Positions 26,179-33,755 of a stretch of 64,000 nt of DNA are shown here, piece after piece. The translations under genes and the position numbers were made by a program. Below the pieces are notes generated by a model. That model was not told the origin of the DNA. It worked only from the letters and a program-made list of their open reading frames with translations, and searched no databases. The DNA is taken from positions 1-64,000 of the forward strand of contig DATMQA010000088.1 in assembly GCA_035566895.1 (NCBI GenBank), in the 5' to 3' direction. The stretch's first letter is position 1. Each line of letters begins with the position of its first letter. Source of the stretch: DATMQA01 sp035566895 (GTDB lineage: Bacteria > Verrucomicrobiota > Verrucomicrobiia > Limisphaerales > UBA8199).

Positions 26179-28026
26179 ATGAATACAATGATTCTATTTG
26201 GAACACTCGGGCCCGTGGAACTCGGGCTGGCGGTAATCGTGATGCTGGGTTTGCTATCGATCGGACCGCTGGTGCTCGGCGCGGTATTAATCCGCGAGCG
26301 CCAGGTCGGGATCGTGGTGAAGAAGTTTGGCGGCCGGGGGTTACCGCCGGGGCGATTGGTTGCCCTGGCCGGCGAATCCGGCTACCAGGCCGACACCCTC
26401 GCGCCGGGCCTGCACTTCGGATATTTCCGGTGGCAATACCGGATTCTGAAGATGCCGGTGACGGTCGTGTCGCAAGGCGAGATCGCGCTGGTGGTGGCCG
26501 CTGATGGGGCTTCGATTCCATCGGAACGCATCCTGGGCAAAGTGGTCGATTGCGACAACTTCCAGGACGCGCGGAAGTTCCTGGTCAACGGCGGCGAGAA
26601 AGGGCGCCAATTGGGCGTCCTCACCGCGGGCACGTACCGGATCAACCGGGCGTTGTTCACGGTGATCACCTCGGACACGGCGCAGGACCACGGCATGCTG
26701 GGCTCGCAACTGCGGTTGCACCAGATCGAGCCGGACATGGTGGGGATTGTGACCGCCATGGACGGCCAGCCGATTGAGGCCGGCGAAATCGCAGGGCCGG
26801 TGATTGCCGGCCACCAAAACTTCCAGAACACGCAAGCGTTTCTGGACGGCGGCGGCCGGCGCGGATTGCAGGACCAAATCCTGTTGTCCGGCACCTGGAA
26901 CCTCAATCCGTGGTTCGTGCAGGTCGAGCAGGTGCCGATGGTGCAGATCCCGATCGGCTACGTCGGCGTCGTCATCTCGTATGTGGGCAAAGCCCACGTC
27001 GATGTGAGCGGCATCGAGTTCAAGCACGGCGACCTGGTCGAGACCGGCCACAAAGGTGTGTGGGTGACCCCGCTTTACCCGGGGAAGCATCCGATCAACA
27101 CCCGCGTGATGAAAGTCGAGCTGGTACCGACGACCAACATCGTGCTCAACTGGGCGGCCCGCACCGAGACGCATAAGTACGACGAGAAACTCTCGTCCAT
27201 CACGGTGCGGTCGAAGGACGGGTTCGCCTTCAGCCTGGACGTGTCGCAGATCATCCACGTCGGCGCGTTGGACGCGCCGAAGGTGATCTCGCGCGTCGGC
27301 TCGATGCAAAACCTGGTCGATCACGTCTTGCAGCCGATTGTGGGAAATTACTTCCGCAATTCGGCGCAGGACTACACGGTGCTCGACTTCCTCGGGGCGC
27401 GCAGCCAGCGCCAGGTGGAAGCGGCCGAGCACATCCGGGCGGCGTTGTCCGCCTATGATGTGCAGGCCATCGACACGCTGATCGGCGACATCAATCCGCC
27501 GGCGCAACTGATGCAAACGCAGACGGACCGGAAAATCGCCGAAGAACAGCGCAAAACCTACGAGGTACAGGAAGCGGCGCAGGTGCAGCGCCAGCAACTC
27601 GTGCGACAGACCTCGCTGGCGGATATCCAGCATGAGGTGGTCGGCGCCGAGCAAGGCGTGAGCATCGCCGAACTGCACGCGAACGCGCAGGTGAAACAGG
27701 CGACCGGTGAAGCCGAGTCAGTGCGCTTACGGGCGCACGGCGAGGCGGAGGCCATTCGGGCCACCGGCCAGGCCAAGGCCGAGGCCTACCGGGCCGGCGT
27801 TGAAGCGCTGGGCCCGCAGGCCTACACGACGATGCAGCTCATGCAAATCGTCGGCGACCGACAGGTACGGATCGTGCCGGACGTTGCCGTCAACGGCGCC
27901 AACGCGAGTCCTGGTCTCGTGGACGGGCTGCTCGGACTGATGGTCCGCAGCCAGGCCAACGGGGAAGGGCGCAGCGCGAAGGCCGAAGTGCCAGGCGCCG
28001 AAGCGGTGCTGCCGCGCGCGAACTAA
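26179..28026 (+). CDS. SPFH/band 7 (flotillin-like) membrane protein
   Basis: A 615-residue protein. The start at 26179 has GGAG seven bases upstream and begins a membrane anchor (LGLAVIVMLGLLSIGPLVLG). The SPFH core covers roughly residues 40-420. A long alanine/glutamate-rich coiled coil follows (EEQRKTYEVQEAAQVQRQQL, GEAESVRLRAHGEAEAIRAT), the hallmark of flotillins. Proteins of this class sit in the membrane and form large cage-like oligomers that organise membrane domains. The N-terminal part contains two related segments (see findings). It is followed by a two-way terminator and a convergent gene. Its partner, often an NfeD-type protein, is not next to it. Confidence 0.87.
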   Translation: MNTMILFGTLGPVELGLAVIVMLGLLSIGPLVLGAVLIRERQVGIVVKKFGGRGLPPGRLVALAGESGYQADTLAPGLHFGYFRWQYRILKMPVTVVSQGEIALVVAADGASIPSERILGKVVDCDNFQDARKFLVNGGEKGRQLGVLTAGTYRINRALFTVITSDTAQDHGMLGSQLRLHQIEPDMVGIVTAMDGQPIEAGEIAGPVIAGHQNFQNTQAFLDGGGRRGLQDQILLSGTWNLNPWFVQVEQVPMVQIPIGYVGVVISYVGKAHVDVSGIEFKHGDLVETGHKGVWVTPLYPGKHPINTRVMKVELVPTTNIVLNWAARTETHKYDEKLSSITVRSKDGFAFSLDVSQIIHVGALDAPKVISRVGSMQNLVDHVLQPIVGNYFRNSAQDYTVLDFLGARSQRQVEAAEHIRAALSAYDVQAIDTLIGDINPPAQLMQTQTDRKIAEEQRKTYEVQEAAQVQRQQLVRQTSLADIQHEVVGAEQGVSIAELHANAQVKQATGEAESVRLRAHGEAEAIRATGQAKAEAYRAGVEALGPQAYTTMQLMQIVGDRQVRIVPDVAVNGANASPGLVDGLLGLMVRSQANGEGRSAKAEVPGAEAVLPRAN

Positions 28027-28059
28027 GCCAGGAGCCGGGGACATTGGGGAAGAACAAGT

Positions 28060-28097
28060 GGAGTGCGTCCGAAAGGGCGCACTCCATCGTTTTATTT
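28060..28097. terminator. Probable bidirectional Rho-independent terminator
   Basis: An 11-bp stem (28060-28070 with 28075-28085, one G-T type mismatch) with a GAAA loop, followed by the T-rich TTTTATTT at 28090-28097. It lies between two convergent genes, the SPFH gene and the MetX-like gene, and can serve both. The stem bases GGAGTGCG/CGCACTCC also occur in the 35-bp inverted repeat at 38.2 kb. Confidence 0.75.
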
Positions 28098-29201
28098 CGA
28101 CTGCTTCAACAGCTTCGCCAGATGCTTCTTCCAGACGGCGGCGAGCGTGTGGGTTCCGTGGCCGCGGGTTCGGTCGCTCATCGGCATGACGAGCGCCTGC
28201 CCCTTGGGCACGCGTTTGATCTCGCGTTGGAGGATGCCCAGCTCAGGCGGATTGATGAGGTCGTCCGCAAAATTGATCGCGAGCAATGGAGCTTTGATTT
28301 GTTGGAGGCCGGGGCCGGGATCATAATCGTGTGAAGCTTCAAGCGCGTAGAGCACGTCATTGGCATCGTGGGTTTTCAGTGTGCTGGCGACGCTGGCATC
28401 CAACAGCTTATCAGCCTGTTCCAGTGTCGGGGCCTCCTTCTGCCGCTGGACCGGGTTGTTTCCCATGAAATAGAGGACCTCCGCTGCAACGCCCAGGCCA
28501 TGAGGCTGGGTTTGGTATTCGCCGTTCTGCCAACCGGGATCGGTGCGGATGGCATCGATGATCATGCGGCGCCAGACGCGGTTGCGGCCAGAGATCTGGG
28601 TCGGGAAGCTGGCCAGAGGCAGCAGAGCGTCCATGAAGTCCGGGTGCGTTTCGCCCCAAAGCCAGGTGTGCATGCCGCCCATCGAGGTGCCCATCACGAG
28701 CCGCAAGTGATTTACTTTCAACCCTTCGGTAACCAGCCGGTACTGCGCCTCGATCATATCGCGGTAACCGTAATGTGGAAACCGCGCGTGTAGTCCGTCG
28801 CTGGGTTTGGTGGATTGCCCGTGGCCGATGCCGTCCGGGAGAATGATGTAGTAACGGGTCGCGTCCAGGATTTGGCCTGGGCTGAAAAGTTCGCCGGCGA
28901 ACTCGCGCCGGATGAAGTTGCCGCCGTTGCCGGTGGTGCCGTGCAGGACGAGGATCGCGTTCCGGACGAGACCCTGCGCGTCGCGCTGCGGCGTTCCCAC
29001 CGTGCGATAGTGGATGCGCAGTTCGGGCAAATTTTCACCGGAACGAAAATGGAAATCGCGGATGAGATAATCGCCGGCCTGCGGCGCCGGATAATCGGCG
29101 GCGGAAAGGAGGCTGATTGGGGAAAGGAGCAGGAGGAGAAAGGAGCCAGCGAGCCGAGCTGTTATGCGGCACGAATTGTTCGGGTGCATGGGGGAAACCA
29201 T
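28092..29201 (-). CDS. Exported alpha/beta hydrolase of the MetX (homoserine acetyltransferase)-like family
   Basis: About 369 residues with a signal peptide (LLLLLSPISLLSAADYP). The fold shows HGTTGNGGNF as oxyanion region, the nucleophile Ser in LVMGTSMGGMHTW, the catalytic Asp in LLAINFADDLINP and the His in GHGTHTLAAVW. This is the order and spacing of the homoserine O-acetyltransferase branch. The signal peptide argues against a role in methionine synthesis; an exported esterase or hydrolase is more likely. The ATG at 29201 is used; ATG 29189 is also possible, and no strong ribosome-binding site decides between them. It converges on the SPFH gene across a shared terminator. Confidence 0.82.
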   Translation of the reverse strand: MVSPMHPNNSCRITARLAGSFLLLLLSPISLLSAADYPAPQAGDYLIRDFHFRSGENLPELRIHYRTVGTPQRDAQGLVRNAILVLHGTTGNGGNFIRREFAGELFSPGQILDATRYYIILPDGIGHGQSTKPSDGLHARFPHYGYRDMIEAQYRLVTEGLKVNHLRLVMGTSMGGMHTWLWGETHPDFMDALLPLASFPTQISGRNRVWRRMIIDAIRTDPGWQNGEYQTQPHGLGVAAEVLYFMGNNPVQRQKEAPTLEQADKLLDASVASTLKTHDANDVLYALEASHDYDPGPGLQQIKAPLLAINFADDLINPPELGILQREIKRVPKGQALVMPMSDRTRGHGTHTLAAVWKKHLAKLLKQSK

Positions 29202-29235
29202 AGATTGGCGCTTGTAGCTTGCCAATGCGGATCGG

Positions 29236-29291
29236 AGTAGTAATCAGTAATCAGTAATCAGCAATCAGTAGTCACTAATCAGTAGTCAGTA
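29236..29291. repeat. Short tandem direct repeat (AATCAGT units)
   Basis: Six or seven imperfect units of the type AATCAGTA(G/A)TC lie head to tail between two minus-strand genes. No coding potential. It looks like a slippage-prone tract. Confidence 0.7.
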
Positions 29292-29331
29292 ATGATTGAC
29301 CAGTGCTCGCGGGTGAGCGGGGAGGCTTAAC

Positions 29332-30015
29332 CTATTTAATGCTTCCGACGAGCGCGGCGCGGTCGCGCAACTCGGCCAACCCCGCTTCGAGTTCGGCGCG
29401 CGGCAAGTTGCCGGCCGCAAGGCTCGAGTCACTTTGCCCCTGAAGCCGCCGATAGAACGAGAGGCCGAAATCCACCAGGCCCGGATGCCCAGGCTCGGCT
29501 TCCAGCATCCCAAAGAGCGCGTCCTCCGCTTTGGCGAATTGCCCGGTGCGCTCATAATGCTGCATCAGCAGTCCATGTGTCGGGAGCGGTAGCGGCGCCT
29601 CGCCCAAAGACGCTACGAAGCTTTCGACTTTGGGGACGAAATCCGGAAAATCGGAAACCTCGCCCTGGGCAAGGATATTGAGCAAGAGATTCAGCCCTTT
29701 CAAGTAGCAAGCGCGGCTTTCGTGCTCTCGGTTTTGTGCGGCGGCGATATCGCCGGCCTCTTTGAGCAAGGTGGTGAGCAGGAGCGTTTTTTGCCGTACC
29801 GCCTGTGTGGGTTCGCCCTGGATAAGCCTGGCCAGAAGTTCCGTCTCGCTGAGTTGGACCACTGCCTTGGCTCCCTGGCCCATCAGCCGCTGAAATTCCT
29901 CATCCACCGTCCCGGCCGCCTCTTGCCAGTGCTGGCCTTGCTTGAGCGATTTGATGCGGGATAGCGCCTGGAAAAACTCTTCGATCATCCGCAGGATGTA
30001 ATCGCGCCGAATCAT
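29332..30015 (-). CDS. Conserved cytoplasmic helical protein (DUF6483-like)
   Basis: A 227-residue, largely helical protein without signal or membrane segments. The opening MIRRDYILRMIEEFFQALSR is typical of a small bacterial family that I associate with DUF6483. Later helices read like TPR units (LKEAGDIAAAQNREHESRAC, GQFAKAEDALFGMLEAEPGH). GTGGA lies six bases upstream of the start at 30015. The protein probably mediates protein contacts, but no partner is suggested by the neighbours. Confidence 0.65.
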   Translation of the reverse strand: MIRRDYILRMIEEFFQALSRIKSLKQGQHWQEAAGTVDEEFQRLMGQGAKAVVQLSETELLARLIQGEPTQAVRQKTLLLTTLLKEAGDIAAAQNREHESRACYLKGLNLLLNILAQGEVSDFPDFVPKVESFVASLGEAPLPLPTHGLLMQHYERTGQFAKAEDALFGMLEAEPGHPGLVDFGLSFYRRLQGQSDSSLAAGNLPRAELEAGLAELRDRAALVGSIK

Positions 30016-30037
30016 GGTAAATCCACCGCTCCAGCCA

Positions 30038-30140
30038 AAGAGTTAAATGGGTCAAAAGAGTTAACTGAGTTAAATGAGGGACACGGCTTTTGAGAACCCA
30101 CAAGAAATTTGCGCATGCTGCGCAAACTTTGAAGGAAGCA
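30038..30140. repeat. TTAA tandem tract plus short dispersed element
   Basis: Units like GAGTTAAATG at 30038-30080 are followed by about 45 bases containing ACCCACAAGAAATTTGCGCA and TGCGCAAACT. The same pair of parts occurs at 31992-32100, and the TTAA part alone at 31165-31200. Confidence 0.6.
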
Positions 30141-30175
30141 GTACGAAGAACGGCTGACGAGAAAGCGAAATTCCT

Positions 30176-31075
30176 TCATCGGTGCCCGCCGCCGTGTCCA
30201 CCACCGAATCCGCCGCCCCTGGCACCACCGCTGAATCCGCCTCTGAATCCGCCACCGAAACTCCGAGTGCCGCCGAAGGCGCTGCTGCGGGTGGCCATCA
30301 TGCCTGGGCGGCTGCCGAAACTGCGGGCCGGAGCGAACGGGGCGGAAGACCTGGCGGCGAAGGAGGTTCGAGGAAACCCTCCGAAAGGACGCGAGGCGAA
30401 CCGCTGGTTTGGACCACCAAAGCGGTGGTGGAAATCAAAATCGCGATCAAAACGGCGGCGGCCGAAATCGAAATCACGGAAATGCCGATGTCCGAAGAAG
30501 TCGAAGCTGGCAAAGAAAGGCGAGTAGAATCCCCACGGGTAGCCGTAATTGTACCACCAGTAGCTGGAGTAGTAAGGATAAGCGTATGGATAGGCCGGGT
30601 ATCCGTAATCTACATACCCAGGCTCGATGCCATAATCATAGGGGTAAGCGGGGGCTTGAGGGTAAGCGTAATTGGGAGTTTGGGGATAAGGATAAACCGG
30701 GGCGGTCGGAACGCCGTTACCCTGACCGGCTCGCACCTCACCGCCGCGCTGCAACATGGCGGCCAGGACATCATCAGGAACACCCCGCTCTTTCAGCGCG
30801 ATAATTTCCGAGGCGGTCGGATTATAGGCGACGGTCGAGTTTTTGATGTAGGCCTTGATGACGTCGGTGCCTACCCTGGCGTCCACCATCTTCAGAATCT
30901 CGGCGGCTCCTGGGGAATACCTGACCGTAGAGACAGTTGGTGTGGTGGTTTGGGCGGCCGGCGCGTCTACCGTTGTCAATGCGCCAGCCGGCAGCACGAA
31001 CGTCGCGCCTGTAAACACCCCAAAGGTCATCAACCCTCCGGCCAAGCGCCCCTTCATTCGCTTCAAGATTCTCAT
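30176..31075 (-). CDS. Exported Tyr/Pro- and Gly/Phe-rich low-complexity protein
   Basis: A 299-residue protein with AGGAG five bases upstream of the start at 31075 and a signal peptide ending near VLPAGALT. The folded part is small: YSPGAAEILKMVDARVGTDV and YNPTASEIIALKERGVPDDV are two related helical units. A Tyr/Pro-rich tract then follows (repeats of YPYP, YAYP, YWWYNYGYPWGF), next a Phe/Arg/Asp/His-rich tract (HRHFRDFDFGRRRFDRDFDF), and finally a Gly/Ser/Phe/Arg tail ending GGGHGGGHR. Low-complexity tails of this kind are disordered and can phase-separate, bind metal or bind surfaces. Function unknown. Confidence 0.72.
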   Translation of the reverse strand: MRILKRMKGRLAGGLMTFGVFTGATFVLPAGALTTVDAPAAQTTTPTVSTVRYSPGAAEILKMVDARVGTDVIKAYIKNSTVAYNPTASEIIALKERGVPDDVLAAMLQRGGEVRAGQGNGVPTAPVYPYPQTPNYAYPQAPAYPYDYGIEPGYVDYGYPAYPYAYPYYSSYWWYNYGYPWGFYSPFFASFDFFGHRHFRDFDFGRRRFDRDFDFHHRFGGPNQRFASRPFGGFPRTSFAARSSAPFAPARSFGSRPGMMATRSSAFGGTRSFGGGFRGGFSGGARGGGFGGGHGGGHR

Positions 31076-31164
31076 AGCGGCTCCTGGTTAAACTGTACGG
31101 AGTACCATTGTCCTTTTGCGCCAGTTGTCAAGTGCTGGGTGGCTCCGGAGCTGACGCTGCAACC

Positions 31165-31200
31165 AATGAGTTAAATGGGCTAACTGAGTTAAATGAGGAA
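31165..31200. repeat. TTAA tandem tract
   Basis: Short run of GAGTTAAATGGGCTAACTGA-type units upstream of the CBM9-like gene, matching the tracts at 30.0 and 32.0 kb. Confidence 0.6.
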
Positions 31201-31291
31201 CACGGCACCGGCCCGTTTGCGGATGTTGCTGCGCCCGCAGGGCGCTCTTCGGCGTTGCGCGAGGGGTGAAAACCGGATTATTAGGGCACGA

Positions 31292-31957
31292 GTGAATTAC
31301 ACGATACGCGGCGCTGACGGGACCCCGAAGCTCGAGACCGACTGGCACGACCCATTCTGGAGCCAGGCCGAAACCCTGGAGATAAGCCACTTTCTCCCCG
31401 AAAGCAGCTCGCATCATCCGCGGACTCAGGTGCGCCTGCTGTATGACGAACGCGGCATACGCGGCATTTTCCAGGTTCACGATCAGTATGTGCGGTGCGT
31501 GCGAACCAATTACTTCGACGAAGTGTGGAAGGACAGTTGCGTGGAGTTTTTTGCCGAGCCGCAGCCTGACCGCGGCTATTTCAATTTCGAGTTCAACTGC
31601 GGCGGGGCGTTTCTCTGCTGTCACATCCTCGACCCGGAGCGGGTGCCCGGCGGATTCAGAGAATTCACCAAAGTGCCGGCCAGCCTTGGCGGACAGATCA
31701 AGGTCTGCTCCTCACTTCCCAGCCGCATCGAGGCGGAAATCGCAGATCCCGTGGTGTGGACGCTGCGTTTTTCCATACCTTTCGCGTTCTTCGAACACTA
31801 CCTCGGTCCACTGGGGGACACAAAGGGTCAGGTCTGGCGCGGGAATTTCTTCAAATGTGCCGAGGAGATTTCACATCCTCATTGGGCGGCCTGGGCGCCA
31901 GTGGACAAATTCGATTTCCATCGGCCCGAGTGCTTCGGGACGCTGCGGTTTGTTTAA
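31292..31957 (+). CDS. CBM9-like carbohydrate-binding protein
   Basis: The best start is GTG 31292, with AGGG five bases upstream. It gives a 221-residue protein opening VNYTIRGADGTPKLETDW, the usual start of this family (a strand, then a D-W-x-x-P-F-W motif). Further family features are HHPRTQVRLLYDERGIRGIF, VRCVRTNYFDEVWKDSCVEF, YFNFEFNCGG and the final PECFGTLRF. This is the CBM9-type beta-sandwich found as a stand-alone domain in many Bacteroidetes and Verrucomicrobia. No signal peptide is seen, so it would be cytoplasmic unless the start is wrong. Ligand unknown. Confidence 0.78.
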   Translation: MNYTIRGADGTPKLETDWHDPFWSQAETLEISHFLPESSSHHPRTQVRLLYDERGIRGIFQVHDQYVRCVRTNYFDEVWKDSCVEFFAEPQPDRGYFNFEFNCGGAFLCCHILDPERVPGGFREFTKVPASLGGQIKVCSSLPSRIEAEIADPVVWTLRFSIPFAFFEHYLGPLGDTKGQVWRGNFFKCAEEISHPHWAAWAPVDKFDFHRPECFGTLRFV

Positions 31958-31991
31958 CCACGGATGAACACAGCGCGGCAAAGCCGCAACC

Positions 31992-32100
31992 AAAGAGTTA
32001 AAAAGGTTAAAAAGGTTAGAAAAGTTAAATGGGTTAAAAGAGTTAGATCCGGGACGCACGTTTGCGCACGCACAAGAAGTTTGATAAAGCTGCGCAAACT
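31992..32100. repeat. TTAA tandem tract plus short dispersed element
   Basis: Units of AAGAGTTAAA and AAGGTTAAAA (31992-32048) precede about 40 bases with CGCACAAGAAGTTTGATAAA and GCTGCGCAAACT, matching 30038-30140. Lies between the CBM9-like gene and the convergent YceI gene. Confidence 0.6.
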
Positions 32101-32169
32101 AAAAGTGACGCAGAAGCGCTTTTCTGCCTTTTTGATTCTCCTATCTCCCGTCTCTCGAGATTCGGCCTG

Positions 32170-32913
32170 CTACTTGCTCGCATCCGGGGCGGGCGCCTGC
32201 TTTTGCTGGACCGGCCACTCGAAGCTGAGTTTGACCGGGTCGCCGGTACTGAGTAAACCGATTAACACTGGCGCTTCCACTTTGAAGTCGCTCATCTTGA
32301 GAGTAATGGAACCCGAAATCTTGAGCTTTTTATCCCCCAGGGGCAATACGTTGACCGGCATGGAAATGGAATTGGTGACGCCAGCGACGGCCAATTCGCC
32401 TTTGGAATCGAACACATAAGGCAGGTCTTTGCTCCGGGGCGACTCTTTGAGCACGAGCTCGATTGAGTGATAGGTGATGCGCGGGTTGGCAGCGCTTTTC
32501 ATCTTGTCATACATCACCTCGTCCATCTTGTCGCTGTAATGGGAGCCGTCTTTTTCAACGCTCTTGAGCCCCCGCACGGGAATGTAAGCTTTCACTTCGG
32601 CCTGGACTTTGCCGGGCGTGGCTGCCTGGCCGGGTTCGGTGGGAAAACCGGGCCCGACTTCGATGGACCCGCCGATGATATGGCCCTCGACCTGCCAATC
32701 GTGAATGGTAGAAGTGCCTTCGATGCGCACCTTCATGTCCGGACCCGACTTTGCATCGAAACGCGTTAAGCCAGCCGCGACGACGGGTGGAGGATTGGTT
32801 TTTTCAAGGTCGGCCAGCGAAGGCTCCTCGTGCTTCGGAGGTTTCGCGCAACCCGCCGCAAGTGCCAGTACGAAGATGGCCATGGCTGCCCTGCCGACCC
32901 TCTGAAATTCCAT
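32170..32913 (-). CDS. YceI-family lipoprotein (duplicate copy)
   Basis: A 247-residue YceI-type lipocalin-like protein. The start at 32913 gives a lipoprotein signal with the lipobox LAAGC, so the protein should be membrane-anchored. The YceI barrel follows: STIHDWQVEGHIIGGSIEVG, AYIPVRGLKSVEKDGSHYSD, MDEVMYDKMKSAANPRITYH, TLKMSDFKVEAPVLIGLLST. YceI barrels bind long isoprenoid-type lipids. From residue about 45 it is nearly identical to the product of the gene 78 bases upstream, so this is a recent tandem duplication with a replaced N-terminus. Confidence 0.88.
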   Translation of the reverse strand: MEFQRVGRAAMAIFVLALAAGCAKPPKHEEPSLADLEKTNPPPVVAAGLTRFDAKSGPDMKVRIEGTSTIHDWQVEGHIIGGSIEVGPGFPTEPGQAATPGKVQAEVKAYIPVRGLKSVEKDGSHYSDKMDEVMYDKMKSAANPRITYHSIELVLKESPRSKDLPYVFDSKGELAVAGVTNSISMPVNVLPLGDKKLKISGSITLKMSDFKVEAPVLIGLLSTGDPVKLSFEWPVQQKQAPAPDASK

Positions 32914-32990
32914 AGTCACAATCTGGATTTGCGCGAAGCGGGGAGGGCATCTCGGTCCGCGGCCCGCCGTGAGAGGTCTGACCTCGGGCT

Positions 32991-33668
32991 TTATTTGCTG
33001 GCGTCCGCGGCAGGCGCCTGCTTCTGCTGGACCGGCCACTCGAAGCTGAGTTTGACGGGGTCGCCGGTGCTCAAAATTCCGATCAGCACGGGCGCTTCCA
33101 CCTTGAAATCGCTCATCTTGAGAGTAGTGGAACCGGAAATCTTCAGCTTTTTATCCCCCAGGGGCAATACGTTGACCGGCATGGAAATGGTATTGGTGAC
33201 TCCGGCTACGGCCAGTTCGCCCTTGGAATCAAACACGTAAGGCAGATCCTTGCTCTTCGGCGCCTCTTTAAGCACAAGTTCGGTCGAATGATAAGTGATG
33301 CGCGGGTTGGCAGCGCTTTTCATCTTGTCGTACATCACCTCGTCCATCTTGTCGCTGTAATGGGAGCCGTCTTTTTCGACGCTCTTGAGCACCCGCACCG
33401 GAATGTAGGCCTTTACTTCGGCCTGGACCTTGCCGGGCGTGACGGTCTGGCCCGGCTCCGTGGGAAAACCCGGCCCCACTTCGATGGACCCGCCGATGAT
33501 GTGGCCCTCGACCTGCCAATCGTGAATGGTAGAAGTGCCTTCGATGCGCACCTTCATGTCCGGACCCGACTTCGCGTCGAAACGTGTCGTCGGCTCGGCG
33601 GCCCGCGACAGAGAGGCCAGGGCAAGACCCAGGACGATTTGGCCAGCGAGTAAATTTCGTGTTTTCAT
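32991..33668 (-). CDS. YceI-family secreted protein (duplicate copy)
   Basis: This 225-residue YceI protein carries a Sec signal (MKTRNLLAGQIVLGLALASL, cut near SRAAEP) instead of the lipobox of its twin. The barrel motifs are the same as in the neighbouring copy (STIHDWQVEGHIIGG, MDEVMYDKMKSAANPRITYH, VPIG-type ending LIGILSTGDPVKLSFEW). An ATG at 33668 lies just after an AGGA. The downstream twin follows after 77 bases, so both are likely expressed together, one free in the periplasm and one lipid-anchored. Confidence 0.88.
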   Translation of the reverse strand: MKTRNLLAGQIVLGLALASLSRAAEPTTRFDAKSGPDMKVRIEGTSTIHDWQVEGHIIGGSIEVGPGFPTEPGQTVTPGKVQAEVKAYIPVRVLKSVEKDGSHYSDKMDEVMYDKMKSAANPRITYHSTELVLKEAPKSKDLPYVFDSKGELAVAGVTNTISMPVNVLPLGDKKLKISGSTTLKMSDFKVEAPVLIGILSTGDPVKLSFEWPVQQKQAPAADASK

Positions 33669-33755
33669 ATTCCTAATTTTCGAGTTGCGCAGCCGCTTGA
33701 GCTGCAATTTTGATTTTTAGACCCAACCGCCAGAAAGATGCGATCCGAATTTCGC

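Noticed and set aside
26341..27678. 445-codon minus-strand open frame opposite the SPFH gene
   Set aside because: His/Arg/Asp-rich composition and no motif; the sense strand has a complete SPFH protein with a good start.
29236..29291. Direct-repeat array as iteron or origin
   Set aside because: Units are short, imperfect, and lack a nearby replication gene or AT-rich tract; slippage is enough to explain it.
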